A stretch of DNA of 64,000 nt from Candidatus Izemoplasma sp. (lineage in GTDB: Bacteria > Bacillota_I > Bacilli_A > Izemoplasmatales > Izemoplasmataceae). The position numbers were made by a program, and so were the translations under genes. Positions 45,431-54,339 of the stretch are shown piece after piece; position 1 is the first letter of the stretch, and the number at the start of each line of letters is the position of its first letter. The notes beneath the pieces were generated by a model that saw nothing but the letters and a program-made list of their open reading frames with translations, did no database searches and was not told where the DNA came from. The DNA lies in contig JAIPGF010000005.1 of assembly GCA_021736205.1 (NCBI GenBank), forward strand, positions 1 to 64,000, in the 5' to 3' direction.

Positions 45431-45461
45431 TAAAAAAGAAGGAACAAGAAATATTCCTTCT
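45431..45461 (-). terminator. MFS transporter terminator
   Basis: Minus strand AGAAGGAA, nine-base loop, TTCCTTCT, TTTTTA; it begins at the stop codon. Confidence 0.85.
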
Positions 45462-46704
45462 AACAAAATTCACACGCTTGTTCATCTGAGATACGTCTTA
45501 GAATGATAAATGCCACAACCATCATCACAGAAACTAAAATAAAGGTTGGTACAAAGCCAAGACCAGTAATTAATACCCCCGCTAAAAGCGGTAACACAAC
45601 AACCAACACATTTAATGATCCTCTAATACCTAAATATTCAACACGTTTAACATTGGGTGTTAAATCTAATAAGTACGGACTGAAGCCAACTTTACGACCA
45701 GAAATCATAAACCCGATTATAAAGAATATAATCCCAAAATAAACAGGGGTTGTTTGACTTAAAATAAGTGCTAATATTGGGTTGATTCCCCCCAGTATAA
45801 TACAGATCATGACCACATGTTTAGAACTGAGTTTGTTTGCTACAATCCCCCAAACAATATTAGAGAATATCGTCCCAACTGTTTGGACAAGCAAATAAAT
45901 ACCAATATACTCATTTCCTAAATTAAATGATTCTCGCGCAAACACCATATAAAACGGTAAAATCATAATACTAAAGCCAGTTATGTTTTCCACAATGATG
46001 AAATATTTAAAACTTTCATCCTTTTTTAGTGTCTTGGGAATAGCTTTTATATATTCTTTTAAAGAGTATGTATTATCCTCATCAATAACACTAGGTTTTT
46101 CATTTAAAAAGACAAACCCTAAAGAGGCAATGAAAAGACCAATAAAGCCAACAAATAAAGACGTTGCAAAATTAGTTGGAAACACCGTATCAAAAGTGAA
46201 AATACGAGAGATAATAAGGCCTCCTAAAAAGGCTCCACTACTACTAAAAAATTGCTTGATAGAAAAAAGACTAGCCCGTTCTTTTTTAGTAACACTTTTG
46301 GCGATTATATCCGTATAAGAAATACCAGCAAACCCAGCACTTATACTAAATAAAAACACAAAAAAGAAGAAACTAAGTACTGTTAAACTCGGATTTGTCA
46401 ACGCAAAGTAATATGTTACAACAGCCATTCCTAAAAAACTCAGCCCTCTTAAATACATTCCCAGTAATAAATATTTCTTTTTATGGGTTTTTTTCTTCAG
46501 CAAATGACTAAACACAACATTAAAAACAAGTGGTACACTAAGCATCACACTATAGAGTGCACCAAAGACAATTTTATTTCCCGTTAACTTCGTGATAAGG
46601 GTAGGAAAAACCGTATTCAAATCTAACATCGCAACGGTTATTGCTAGAAAAAAACCATGCCAAATAAAGGCAAAATACACATACTTTTTAGAACTAAAAT
46701 TCAT
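45460..46704 (-). CDS. Major facilitator superfamily transporter
   Basis: 414 residues from the ATG at 46704 behind AGAGGTGA; the longer frame reads through the promoter. About twelve helices in two halves. The cytoplasmic loop 2-3 is seen as HLLKKKTHKKKYLLLGMYLRG, and the central loop is acidic/basic around residue 200. The family of the substrate is not evident; antibiotic or sugar efflux types are similar in length. It ends with a Cys-containing tail (DEQACEFC). It is monocistronic, with own promoter and terminator. Confidence 0.85.
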   Translation of the reverse strand: MNFSSKKYVYFAFIWHGFFLAITVAMLDLNTVFPTLITKLTGNKIVFGALYSVMLSVPLVFNVVFSHLLKKKTHKKKYLLLGMYLRGLSFLGMAVVTYYFALTNPSLTVLSFFFFVFLFSISAGFAGISYTDIIAKSVTKKERASLFSIKQFFSSSGAFLGGLIISRIFTFDTVFPTNFATSLFVGFIGLFIASLGFVFLNEKPSVIDEDNTYSLKEYIKAIPKTLKKDESFKYFIIVENITGFSIMILPFYMVFARESFNLGNEYIGIYLLVQTVGTIFSNIVWGIVANKLSSKHVVMICIILGGINPILALILSQTTPVYFGIIFFIIGFMISGRKVGFSPYLLDLTPNVKRVEYLGIRGSLNVLVVVLPLLAGVLITGLGFVPTFILVSVMMVVAFIILRRISDEQACEFC

Positions 46705-46729
46705 TAAATCACCTCTAAATTTCTTCTTT

Positions 46730-46738
46730 ATTATAGCA
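46730..46738 (-). promoter_or_regulatory. Extended -10 of the MFS gene
   Basis: Minus strand TGCTATAAT, 26 bases before the start. Confidence 0.55.
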
Positions 46739-46774
46739 CAATTAAAGAAGTAATTAGAGTCCATTGATTAATTT

Positions 46775-46802
46775 TTAAAAAAAAGCACAAAATGTGCTTT
46801 TT
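46775..46802 (-). terminator. FMN reductase terminator
   Basis: Minus strand AAAAAGCACA, loop TTT, TGTGCTTTTT, followed by Ts. Confidence 0.88.
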
Positions 46803-46807
46803 CTATT

Positions 46808-47347
46808 TTAGTTTCGAACTGATTTTAAAGCTCTTCCCCATCTTATTAACTGAGACAATTGTTCCTTAATATTCCCATCATGTAAATCACGTGGTTTGAA
46901 GTCATTAAAGTTTTCAAAATCTAGAAATAATGATAATAATACATGACCCCTCACAGTTGCAACTTGTAATTCAGCCAAAATATTACGTAGATGTTCAGCC
47001 GCGCGTGCCCCACCAGCACTACCGTAACTAACAATGCCAGCTACTTTATCAACCCATGCATCTTTTGCGAGATCTAGTGCATTTTTTAAGGCTGCTGAAA
47101 TACTATGATTATATTCTGAAACAATAAAGATAAAGCCATCGAATTCACCAAGTTTTTGATTCCATGCTTCAACCGATATCATATCATCTGTTGTGCCTAA
47201 GAGTTCTAAATTATACTCTTTTATATCAATCACTTCAAAATCCACTTCTGTCTTCTCGACTTTACTTAACAGCCATTTTCCAACTTGTGGACTAACTCTA
47301 CCTTCTCTTGTACTACCTAATATGATACCTATTTTTAATCTATCCAT
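46808..47347 (-). CDS. NADPH-dependent FMN reductase family protein
   Basis: 179 residues, flavodoxin-like fold. FMN-phosphate loop GSTREGR near the N-terminus, EYNHSISAALKNALD in the middle, and YGSAGGARAAEHLRN. Relatives reduce azo dyes, quinones or chromate and respond to electrophile stress. AAAGGAG precedes the ATG. It is divergent from hxlR, and its promoter lies inside nested inverted repeats, so control by that regulator is likely. Confidence 0.9.
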   Translation of the reverse strand: MDRLKIGIILGSTREGRVSPQVGKWLLSKVEKTEVDFEVIDIKEYNLELLGTTDDMISVEAWNQKLGEFDGFIFIVSEYNHSISAALKNALDLAKDAWVDKVAGIVSYGSAGGARAAEHLRNILAELQVATVRGHVLLSLFLDFENFNDFKPRDLHDGNIKEQLSQLIRWGRALKSVRN

Positions 47348-47372
47348 TATACTCTCCTTTAAATTTATTCAC

Positions 47373-47421
47373 TTACTTTATGTAACTAATTATATATTTA
47401 TTAGTTGTTTTTGTAAAGTAA
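47373..47421. promoter_or_regulatory. Nested inverted repeats between reductase and hxlR
   Basis: Inner pair AACTAAT (47384-47390) and ATTAGTT (47400-47406), outer pair TTACTTTA (47373-47380) and TAAAGTAA (47414-47421). The reductase -35 and -10 lie within them, which is the expected layout for an HxlR-type operator. Confidence 0.6.
47389..47417 (-). promoter_or_regulatory. FMN reductase promoter
   Basis: Minus strand TTTACA (47412-47417), 17-base spacer, TATAAT (47389-47394). Confidence 0.75.
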
Positions 47422-47422
47422 T

Positions 47423-47450
47423 TTGCTTTTTATAGGTAATGTAGTATACT
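47423..47450 (+). promoter_or_regulatory. hxlR promoter
   Basis: TTGCTT (47423-47428), 16-base spacer, TATACT (47445-47450). Confidence 0.6.
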
Positions 47451-47468
47451 GAATATAGAGGTGTTCAT

Positions 47469-47777
47469 ATGGAAAAAATTTGTCCAAAATTTGAAGAAGC
47501 TGTTAAACTCCTAAGTAAACGTTGGGTAGGACTCATTATTCACCAATTACTTGATTCATCTAAACGTTTTAGTGAACTAGAACAAGAAATCACTGTGAGC
47601 TCAAAAGTCTTATCATCTCGATTAAAAGAACTAGAAGAACAAGGTATTATTTACCGCGATGTTTATCCTGAAAGGCCTGTTCGTATCGAATATAGTTTGA
47701 CAAAAAAAGGACTTGGTTTAGCGCCTGTATTAGATGCCTTGCACAATTGGGCAGATGCTTGGATCACAGAAAAATAA
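47469..47777 (+). CDS. HxlR-family transcriptional regulator
   Basis: 102 residues, winged helix-turn-helix. CPKFEEAVKLLSKRW is the family N-terminus with a redox-type Cys (Cys5), then RFSELEQEI and SSKVLSSRLKELEEQGII form the recognition region. Members such as YodB/HypR sense quinones, diamide or hypochlorite through this Cys and control a nearby reductase. The divergent reductase fits that scheme. ATG behind GAGGTG. Confidence 0.92.
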   Translation: MEKICPKFEEAVKLLSKRWVGLIIHQLLDSSKRFSELEQEITVSSKVLSSRLKELEEQGIIYRDVYPERPVRIEYSLTKKGLGLAPVLDALHNWADAWITEK

Positions 47778-47786
47778 CACCAAAAA

Positions 47787-47814
47787 AAGAAGTCTCATTG
47801 AGAGACTTCTTTTC
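47787..47814 (+). terminator. hxlR terminator
   Basis: AAGAAGTCTC, five-base loop, GAGACTTCTT, then TTC. Confidence 0.85.
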
Positions 47815-47913
47815 AAGAGAATGGAGAAAAATTTTATCATTTAACGTCGGTGCAACATTACTATATATCTTGGAGGTACCATATAGCATGTCTGTTAAAT
47901 ACAAGTCAAAGGT

Positions 47914-48321
47914 TTATTTGTCTCGGCAGTCTTTACAGACACCGCGTAAATTAACCTCTTCATGTTTAATATGAAATCCGTTAAAGCCACCTAAATTATA
48001 ATTGACTTCAACTTTAGGTAAATCATAAATTTGCCCACACATATCACACGTAAAATGCGCATGATCTTCATTGTTGAGTTCGTAACGCTTTTTGTGTTCA
48101 CGGGTATTAATTTCTAAGATTATATCTTCTTTCGTAAACAACTTTAAGATGTTATAAACCGTTGTCTTTGATAATGTGGGTAGTTTAGGTTTTAATTCTT
48201 TATATATTTCATCCACGGTTGGATGTGTTTCATTCCCATCTAGGTAATCGTAAACACTTTCGCGTGTAATAGACGGACTGATGTTTTTATCTTTACAAAG
48301 TTCTCTAAATTGTTGATTCAT
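47914..48321 (-). CDS. Fur/PerR-family metalloregulator
   Basis: 135 residues. The N-terminal winged helix (SITRESVYDYLDGNETHPTV, KTTVYNILKLF) precedes a dimerisation domain. HAHFTCDMCGQIYDL and GVCKDCRDK supply the two CxxC pairs of the structural zinc. His residues near 37 and 91-93 could bind the sensing metal. Lineage is closer to PerR/Fur of Firmicutes than Zur, but the metal or peroxide specificity cannot be fixed. AAGGAGG precedes the ATG. A perfect palindrome covers its own promoter, suggesting autoregulation. Confidence 0.9.
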   Translation of the reverse strand: MNQQFRELCKDKNISPSITRESVYDYLDGNETHPTVDEIYKELKPKLPTLSKTTVYNILKLFTKEDIILEINTREHKKRYELNNEDHAHFTCDMCGQIYDLPKVEVNYNLGGFNGFHIKHEEVNLRGVCKDCRDK

Positions 48322-48337
48322 GTTATGACCTCCTTAT

Positions 48338-48354
48338 ATTGTAACTGTTACAAT
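48338..48354. promoter_or_regulatory. Operator of the fur/perR gene
   Basis: ATTGTAACTGTTACAAT, a perfect 17-base palindrome (one central base) between the -10 and the ribosome site. It is like Fur-family boxes in shape. Half-sites GTAAC/GTTAC recur at the iron transporter. Confidence 0.7.
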
Positions 48355-48357
48355 TTT

Positions 48358-48385
48358 ATAATAACTTAAATTCTGTGTAATGTAA
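48358..48385 (-). promoter_or_regulatory. fur/perR promoter
   Basis: Minus strand TTACAT (48380-48385), 16-base spacer, TATTAT (48358-48363). Confidence 0.6.
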
Positions 48386-48393
48386 ACTAAAGC

Positions 48394-48423
48394 ACAAAAA
48401 AACTAGAGAAAAATTCTCTAGTT
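48394..48423 (-). terminator. S10-spc-alpha operon terminator
   Basis: Minus strand AACTAGAGAA, short loop, TTCTCTAGTT, then more Ts, 17 bases after the rplQ stop. Confidence 0.92.
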
Positions 48424-48439
48424 TTGTTTTATTTGTTGA

Positions 48440-48802
48440 TTATTCTACAAATTCAATGATTGCCATTTCTGCGGCATCTCCGCGTCTTGGTCCCATTTTG
48501 TAGATTCTGGTATATCCACCATTACGATCAGCGTAACGGGGAGCAATATCATCAAACAGACGCTTAAGCGCTGTTTGACCGTCTTCTGTTTTCAAAGTTC
48601 TTACTGTTTGTGCAGCTTGTTGGCGTGCTTGAACAGTATTCTTCTTACCTAATGTAACCATTTTGTCAGCTAGTCTTTTTAGTTCTTTTGCTTTTGCTTT
48701 TGTTGTCGTAATTCTGTCATGTAAGATTAGCTGTGTGACTAAGTCACGTAGTGTTGCTTTTCTTAGGTCACTACGACGGTTTAATTTATTATATCCAGCC
48801 AT
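48440..48802 (-). CDS. rplQ: 50S ribosomal protein L17
   Basis: 120 residues. [20 protein letters not shown] and the C-terminal [17 protein letters not shown] mark the family. It sits near the polypeptide exit tunnel. Last gene of the long ribosomal operon, 14 bases after rpoA, followed by a strong terminator. In Bacillus the ecf genes follow directly; here fur intervenes. Confidence 0.98.
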   Translation of the reverse strand: MAGYNKLNRRSDLRKATLRDLVTQLILHDRITTTKAKAKELKRLADKMVTLGKKNTVQARQQAAQTVRTLKTEDGQTALKRLFDDIAPRYADRNGGYTRIYKMGPRRGDAAEMAIIEFVE

Positions 48803-48816
48803 ATTAAAACCTCCTG

Positions 48817-49773
48817 TTAGTGTCTTGCAAGGTGAAGACCAAGATCATCTAGTTTTGTTTTCACTTCTTTGAGTGATTTTTTACCTAAGTTACGAACTTT
48901 CATCATGTCTTCTTCTGTCCGTTTTGTGAGTTCATCGACATTGTTGATGCCAGCGCGTTTTAGGCAGTTATAACTTCTAACTGATAAGTCTAAATCTTCA
49001 ATTTGCATTTCTAATATTTGAGAATTTTCTTCGTCTTCTGTTTCGACCATTAATTCTTCTTCTTTAACTTTTCCGCTTAGTTCTACCATTACGTTTAAGT
49101 GTTCAATCATCATTTGTGAAGCAAGTGCGATTGATTCTTGTGGTGTCACTGATCCATCAGTCCAGATTTCAAGTTCTAGTTTCTCATGTTCAGCATCGCC
49201 ACTTGATGCTTTATCGACACTATAGTTTACGCGTTCAACAGGGGTATAAATACTATCAATTGGTATTACACCTATCATCGAACGGTTAATGAATTTTTTA
49301 TTCTCGTTTGCACCAACATATCCAATGCCTTTACGAGCTGTCATAATAATACGAAGGGGTCCTTCGTTAACAGTTGCAATGTGTTTGTCTTCGTTGATGA
49401 TTCTAACTTCATTATCACAAATAATATCTTTTGCAGTTACTTCATGAGGTCCTTCGACATAGATTTCTAAACGTTTTTCTACATCAGGATCATCATTATC
49501 AATTCGCAAGATAACTTCTTTCAAGTTAAGTACGATACCTGTCACATCTTCAACCACACCTTGTAAACTTGAAAACTCGTGATCGGCACCATCAATCTCA
49601 CAATTAACGATTGCTGCACCAGGTAATGATGATAACAAGATTCTACGTAGGGAATTCCCCAGTGTGACACCATACCCACGTTCTAGTGGTAAAATGAGAA
49701 ATTTACCATAAGTATTTTCATCATTTAAAACTTCAATTGATGTCTCTGGTTTCTCAAATTTTAAATCTTTCAA
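48817..49773 (-). CDS. rpoA: DNA-directed RNA polymerase alpha subunit
   Basis: 318 residues. The N-terminal assembly domain ([23 protein letters not shown]) and the C-terminal DNA/activator-binding domain ([16 protein letters not shown], then [12 protein letters not shown]) are complete and joined by an acidic linker around residues 235-250. The dimer nucleates polymerase assembly; the intact C-terminal domain implies UP-element/activator contact. ATG behind GGGAGG. Confidence 0.99.
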   Translation of the reverse strand: MKDLKFEKPETSIEVLNDENTYGKFLILPLERGYGVTLGNSLRRILLSSLPGAAIVNCEIDGADHEFSSLQGVVEDVTGIVLNLKEVILRIDNDDPDVEKRLEIYVEGPHEVTAKDIICDNEVRIINEDKHIATVNEGPLRIIMTARKGIGYVGANENKKFINRSMIGVIPIDSIYTPVERVNYSVDKASSGDAEHEKLELEIWTDGSVTPQESIALASQMMIEHLNVMVELSGKVKEEELMVETEDEENSQILEMQIEDLDLSVRSYNCLKRAGINNVDELTKRTEEDMMKVRNLGKKSLKEVKTKLDDLGLHLARH

Positions 49774-49793
49774 ATGAACAACCTCCCTTTGAT

Positions 49794-50204
49794 CTATCCG
49801 TGTGCTTTTTTAGGTGGACGACATCCATTATGTGGATATGCTGTAACATCTTTAATTGATGAAATATCTAATCCAGCTGTTTGTAAAGCACGAATTGCAG
49901 CTTCTCTACCAGGACCAGGTCCTTTAACAGAAACTTCTACTTTTTGAACACCGTGTTCCATTGCTGCTTTCGCAGCAGCTTCACTTGCAAGTTGTGCAGC
50001 AAACGGTGTTGACTTACGGCTACCTTTGTAACCAAGTGCACCTGCACTGCTCCAAGCAATGGCATTCCCTTTTTTATCAGTAACGGTGATGATTGTGTTA
50101 TTGAAAGTCGAATGAATGTGTGCTATTCCAGAAGGAATATTCTTTCTCACACGACGTTTTTTTCTTTTCTTTGTATTTTTCTTATTGGTTTGTTTACGTG
50201 CCAT
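49794..50204 (-). CDS. rpsK: 30S ribosomal protein S11
   Basis: 136 residues. A basic N-terminal extension ([15 protein letters not shown]) is followed by the conserved [18 protein letters not shown] and the C-terminal [13 protein letters not shown]. Located on the platform of the small subunit near the E-site mRNA. Alpha-operon order rpsM-rpsK-rpoA-rplQ is standard. Confidence 0.98.
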   Translation of the reverse strand: MARKQTNKKNTKKRKKRRVRKNIPSGIAHIHSTFNNTIITVTDKKGNAIAWSSAGALGYKGSRKSTPFAAQLASEAAAKAAMEHGVQKVEVSVKGPGPGREAAIRALQTAGLDISSIKDVTAYPHNGCRPPKKAHG

Positions 50205-50220
50205 TTAAAGTTCCTCCTTC

Positions 50221-50601
50221 TTACGTATTACCTTTTACGGCTTTTTTACGAGCTACAGTTTTCTTCGGACCTTTACGTGTACGAGCATTATTACGTGTTT
50301 TTTGTCCGCGTACAGGAAGACCTCTTCTGTGGCGCAATCCTCTGTAACTTCCAATTTCTTTCAAACGTTTAATATTTTCTTTAACTTCTCGGCGAAGATC
50401 TCCTTCTACTACGTAGTTGCTAACTTCGCTTCTTAGACGAACAAGTTCGTCTTCTGTTAAATCTTTTGCGCGTGTATTTTCATCGATGTTTGTTACTTCT
50501 AAGATTTTTTGTGCTGATGATTTTCCAACTCCAAAGATATATGTTAATGAAATAACAATTCTCTTGTCTCTTGGAATATCAACACCAGATATACGTGCCA
50601 T
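50221..50601 (-). CDS. rpsM: 30S ribosomal protein S13
   Basis: 126 residues. [21 protein letters not shown] at the start and [20 protein letters not shown] in the basic tail that reaches the P-site tRNA. It forms intersubunit bridges in the head. AGGAGG precedes the ATG; the upstream neighbour is rpmJ, 16 bases away. Confidence 0.98.
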   Translation of the reverse strand: MARISGVDIPRDKRIVISLTYIFGVGKSSAQKILEVTNIDENTRAKDLTEDELVRLRSEVSNYVVEGDLRREVKENIKRLKEIGSYRGLRHRRGLPVRGQKTRNNARTRKGPKKTVARKKAVKGNT

Positions 50602-50617
50602 TCAAGTGCACCTCCTA

Positions 50618-50731
50618 TTAACCTTGTCGTTGTTTATGTTTAGGGTTCTCGCAAATCACTCTTACAGTACCTTTGCGTTTAACTATTTTGCATTTATCAC
50701 ATATTTTTTTTACGGATGCTCTTACTTTCAT
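50618..50731 (-). CDS. rpmJ: 50S ribosomal protein L36
   Basis: 37 residues read directly from the minus strand: it starts [15 protein letters not shown] and ends KHKQRQG. Zinc ligands Cys11, Cys14, Cys27 and His32 make it the zinc-binding C+ form. It lies between infA and rpsM as in Bacilli, with AGGAGG before the ATG. Confidence 0.97.
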   Translation of the reverse strand: MKVRASVKKICDKCKIVKRKGTVRVICENPKHKQRQG

Positions 50732-50753
50732 CTTTAATTCCTCCTTAAAGATT

Positions 50754-50975
50754 TTACTTCTTATGACGATAAGTTATACGGCCACGTGTTAAATCGTAAG
50801 GTGATAGTTCTACCGTTACTTTATCACCTGGTAAGATGCGAATGTAATGCATACGGATCTTACCAGAAACGTGTGCGCGAATAACGTGATCATTTTCTAA
50901 TTTAACTCTAAATTCTGTATTCGGTAAAGCTTCAACAACCTCACCTTTCACTTCTAATTTTTCTTCTTTATCCAT
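50754..50975 (-). CDS. infA: Translation initiation factor IF-1
   Basis: 73 residues, one OB fold. [20 protein letters not shown] and the conserved [18 protein letters not shown] are visible. It binds the ribosomal A site during initiation. It follows map by two bases with AGGAGG overlapping the map end. Confidence 0.98.
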   Translation of the reverse strand: MDKEEKLEVKGEVVEALPNTEFRVKLENDHVIRAHVSGKIRMHYIRILPGDKVTVELSPYDLTRGRITYRHKK

Positions 50976-50977
50976 CT

Positions 50978-51739
50978 TTATTCCTCCTTAATGCCTTGTG
51001 TAAGAATAACTGGCTTTCCACTTGTAATTAGAATTGAGTGTTCAAAGTGGGCACTAGGCAAACCATCAATTGTGATTGCTGTCCAGTTGTCTTCAAGTAC
51101 CTTAACGTCTTTTCGTCCCATATTTATCATTGGTTCAATAGCAAAGGTCATACCTTCTTTTAACCGGATCCCTTTGTTTGGTAATCCGAAGTTAGGAATT
51201 TGGGGATCTTCATGGAGTTTACGTCCAAGTCCGTGTCCAACAAATTCTCTAACCACACTGAATCCATGTGTCTCTGCATAGGTTTGAATTGCGTGAGAAA
51301 TGTCTGTTAATCTATTCCCTGCTGTTGCTTGTTTGAGTCCTTCAAAAAGTGATTGTTTGGTCACATCAAGTAAGTCTTGGGTCTTTTTATCAATAGTTCC
51401 AACCTTGTATGTCCAAGCGCTGTCACCATGATACCCTTTATACTCTGCGCCAATATCAATACTGACGATATCACCATTTTTAAGTGTACGGTCTTCTTTT
51501 GGAATCCCATGGACAACTTCTTCATTAATTGAAATACAAGCACTCGCAGGAAACCCACCATATCCTTTGAAAGAGGGCTCTGCATCTAATCCTATAATAG
51601 TTTGTTCAACGATTGTATCAAGTTCTTTTGTTGTAATACCTGGTCTAATAGCTTGTGAGACAACTTCATGTGCTTTTGCCACAATCTTGCCCGCTTTTTT
51701 CATTAAATCGATTTCACGTTGTGATTTAACTGTGACCAT
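50978..51739 (-). CDS. map: Methionine aminopeptidase, type I
   Basis: 253 residues. Metal ligands: [18 protein letters not shown] (two Asp), [14 protein letters not shown] (His), FAIEPMI (Glu), and the final Glu near the C-terminus (AHFEHSI). It removes the initiator Met. Its ATG shares one base with the adk stop. The order secY-adk-map-infA is typical of Firmicutes. Confidence 0.97.
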   Translation of the reverse strand: MVTVKSQREIDLMKKAGKIVAKAHEVVSQAIRPGITTKELDTIVEQTIIGLDAEPSFKGYGGFPASACISINEEVVHGIPKEDRTLKNGDIVSIDIGAEYKGYHGDSAWTYKVGTIDKKTQDLLDVTKQSLFEGLKQATAGNRLTDISHAIQTYAETHGFSVVREFVGHGLGRKLHEDPQIPNFGLPNKGIRLKEGMTFAIEPMINMGRKDVKVLEDNWTAITIDGLPSAHFEHSILITSGKPVILTQGIKEE

Positions 51740-52386
51740 TATAAATCCTCCAATACCAACATAATATCTTCGTGAACATTCTCAAAACTTTGCATCCCAT
51801 TAATATTATATAGAATACCTTTTTTATCATAGTAATCAAGTAGTGGTTTTGTTTTGTTTTTATAGATTTCTAGACGATTTTTAACAGATTCATGTTTGTC
51901 ATCTTGTCGTTGATATAGCGCGCCACCACACACATCACACACACCCTCCTTAATCGGAGGTTTGAATGTTAGGTGATAGGTTGCTCCGCAGTCTTTACAG
52001 ACGCGGCGTTGTTCCATTCGTTCGAATAAAACGTCTTCGCTAATTAAGATGTTTAAAACACCATCTAATTTGGTATCTAATTTATCCAACATGTCATCTA
52101 AGGCTTTTGCCTGGTTGACGGTGCGGGGATATCCATCAAGAATAAAGTTTTCTAGCTGTTCATCAGAGGTGAGACGTTGCCAGACGATATTATTTGTTGT
52201 TTTATCATCGACTAAATTCCCATCTTCAATGTACGTCATTGCTTTAATTCCAATCGGATCGCCCGCCTTGTAAGCGTCACGAAACATTTGTCCTGTTGAA
52301 ATACTCGTGATGTCTAAATGATTTTTAATACGCGCTGCTTGACTTCCTTTTCCGGCACCGGGTGGACCCATTATAAGAAATTTCAT
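51739..52386 (-). CDS. adk: Adenylate kinase
   Basis: 215 residues. P-loop GPPGAGKGSQA; DGYPRT in the AMP region. The LID carries Cys130, Cys133, Cys150 and Cys153, the zinc-binding type of Gram-positive enzymes. It interconverts AMP, ADP and ATP. It lies eight bases after secY. Confidence 0.98.
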   Translation of the reverse strand: MKFLIMGPPGAGKGSQAARIKNHLDITSISTGQMFRDAYKAGDPIGIKAMTYIEDGNLVDDKTTNNIVWQRLTSDEQLENFILDGYPRTVNQAKALDDMLDKLDTKLDGVLNILISEDVLFERMEQRRVCKDCGATYHLTFKPPIKEGVCDVCGGALYQRQDDKHESVKNRLEIYKNKTKPLLDYYDKKGILYNINGMQSFENVHEDIMLVLEDL

Positions 52387-52394
52387 AAATGTCC

Positions 52395-53708
52395 TTACTT
52401 AATGAATCCGGAATATGTTTGTTGCTGCGTTTGTGTTTTTATTTGTTTGGTTGTTTCAATCGCTACACCAACAACGATGAGTAGACTTGTTCCACCAATT
52501 TGTACATACTGTGGTAGACCAAAAATCATTGATGCAAAGATTGGTAATGATGCGACAAAGACTAAGTATGTTGCCCCAATAATCGTAATTCTAAATAATG
52601 TCTTTGAAATATAATCTTCTGTTTGAATACCAGGTCTAACACCAGGAATATACGCATTTTGTTTTTGGAGATTGTCTGCGACTTTTTCTGGGTTGATCTG
52701 TACAAATGCATAGAAGAAAGCAAAGATAAAGATTAAGACAACGTATGTGACATATCCTAGAGGTCTTTGATAAGTAAACATTTCTGTTAACCAGAGTCCG
52801 ATTGTGGTACTTTGAACATTCGGTAAGAAGTTCAGTACGGTTGTCGGAATCGATAAAATGGTTACCGCAAAGATAACAGGGATAACACCAGCTGAATTAA
52901 TTTTCAGTGGGATATTAGAGTCACTTCTTCCTTGGAAGCGTTGTGCTGCGGGTCTATTAGAATATTGAATCGGTATTTTACGGAATGAACTTTGCATAAT
53001 CGTAACAAAGAAGATAACAGCAATATAAACTAACATAACAATAGCAAATGTCACATAGCTTGCATAAGTAGCTGCATCGGCGGTGATATATTCACCGACT
53101 AAACTTGAGATCATGTTGGGCATTCCACTAACAATACCAGCGACAATAATCATACTTGTTCCGTTTCCAATTCCACGCATGGTAATTTGATCCGCTAACC
53201 AAAGTAAGAATGCTGTCCCGGCTGTCATGATGATTGCTAGGTATGTATAGGTGAAGAAGTTAACATTCTCAACACCAATATTAAAAATTGCATTTCCTGT
53301 TAAACGAAATCCAAAGGTCATCGCAAGTGCTTGCACAAATGCCATTCCAATAGCTAAATAACGTGTAAGTTGGTTAATTTTTTGTTTTCCAGTGTCGCCT
53401 TCTTCAGACCATTCTTTTAACAGTGGTACAATGTCCATTTGTAGTAATTGTACAACGATTGACGCTGTAATGTATGGACCAATACCAAGTGCGATAATTG
53501 AATAGTTTTTAAGGGCGTTACCAGTTAGGGCGTTTGCAATCCCTAAGATACCACTTTCTGATTGCTCAAAGAATTGAGCAATGACTGCGGGATCAATTAA
53601 TGGTATATGAATATACGTTGCTACTTTGTAGATGAAAAAGGCTAAGAGGGTAAATAATACTTTTTTCAGCACTTCTTTGTTTTTGAGTACGGCAAGTATA
53701 TTATCCAT
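52395..53708 (-). CDS. secY: Protein translocase subunit SecY
   Basis: 437 residues with ten helices. The plug region follows TM1, and SIIALGIGPYITASIVVQLLQ marks TM2. GTSMIIVAGIVSGMP and the cytoplasmic loops ending in VADNLQKQNAYIPGVRPG that contact SecA/ribosome are visible. It is the core channel partner of the SecE encoded at 12375. Two bases separate it from rplO. Confidence 0.98.
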   Translation of the reverse strand: MDNILAVLKNKEVLKKVLFTLLAFFIYKVATYIHIPLIDPAVIAQFFEQSESGILGIANALTGNALKNYSIIALGIGPYITASIVVQLLQMDIVPLLKEWSEEGDTGKQKINQLTRYLAIGMAFVQALAMTFGFRLTGNAIFNIGVENVNFFTYTYLAIIMTAGTAFLLWLADQITMRGIGNGTSMIIVAGIVSGMPNMISSLVGEYITADAATYASYVTFAIVMLVYIAVIFFVTIMQSSFRKIPIQYSNRPAAQRFQGRSDSNIPLKINSAGVIPVIFAVTILSIPTTVLNFLPNVQSTTIGLWLTEMFTYQRPLGYVTYVVLIFIFAFFYAFVQINPEKVADNLQKQNAYIPGVRPGIQTEDYISKTLFRITIIGATYLVFVASLPIFASMIFGLPQYVQIGGTSLLIVVGVAIETTKQIKTQTQQQTYSGFIK

Positions 53709-53709
53709 A

Positions 53710-54150
53710 TCAGATCACCTCAGTGTTTCCACCAACTGCTTCTATTTTCTGTTTCGCACTTTTTGAAAATTTATGTGCTTTAACAGTTAATTTAACAGAT
53801 AGGTCCCCATCTCCAAGTATTTTAATACCATCGAGTAATTTCTTAACGAGTTTATCATTTAATAATAACTCGGGTGTAATAACTGTTCCTTCATCATAAT
53901 TATTTAATTGTTCGACATTTACCACAGAAAATTCTTGACGTGTGTAATTATTGAATCCACGTTTGGGTAAACGTTTAAATAGTGGTGTTTGTCCACCTTC
54001 AAATCCAGGACGCGTTCTTCCACCAGAACGTGAGTTCTGACCATTTTGCCCTCGACCAGATGTGCTTCCTATGCCACTTCCTGGACCTCTACCGACTCTT
54101 TTTCTTGAGTGTTTTGAACCAGGAGTTGGTTTTAAGTTCGATAACTTCAT
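53710..54150 (-). CDS. rplO: 50S ribosomal protein L15
   Basis: 146 residues. The Gly/Arg-rich N-terminus ([20 protein letters not shown]) penetrates 23S rRNA, and [18 protein letters not shown] is conserved. Located nine bases after rpmD in standard order. Confidence 0.98.
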   Translation of the reverse strand: MKLSNLKPTPGSKHSRKRVGRGPGSGIGSTSGRGQNGQNSRSGGRTRPGFEGGQTPLFKRLPKRGFNNYTRQEFSVVNVEQLNNYDEGTVITPELLLNDKLVKKLLDGIKILGDGDLSVKLTVKAHKFSKSAKQKIEAVGGNTEVI

Positions 54151-54159
54151 AGTATCCTC

Positions 54160-54339
54160 CTACTTCTCAGACACTTCTACTAAATGGGAGATACGACGAA
54201 TCATACCTCTAATAGTAGGTGTATCGTTTTTAGTTACTGTTTTTCGTAATTTAGTAAGTCCTAATGCTTTTGCTGTGTTGCGCTGTTTTTGATTTCTACC
54301 ATTTAAACTCTTTTTAAGTGTAATATTAAGTTGTTTCAT
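54160..54339 (-). CDS. rpmD: 50S ribosomal protein L30
   Basis: 59 residues read from the minus strand, beginning [20 protein letters not shown], with LGLTKLRKTV and a RGMIRRISHLV segment. The ATG shares one base with the rpsE stop, so the two are coupled. It occupies the usual slot between rpsE and rplO. Confidence 0.95.
   Translation of the reverse strand: MKQLNITLKKSLNGRNQKQRNTAKALGLTKLRKTVTKNDTPTIRGMIRRISHLVEVSEK

Noticed and set aside
47888-47974. A short plus-strand frame with GGAGG upstream of an ATG after hxlR
   Set aside because: Spacing is 11 bases, the protein overlaps the end of the fur-type gene antisense, and there is no promoter. The 100 bases before it show nothing else clear.
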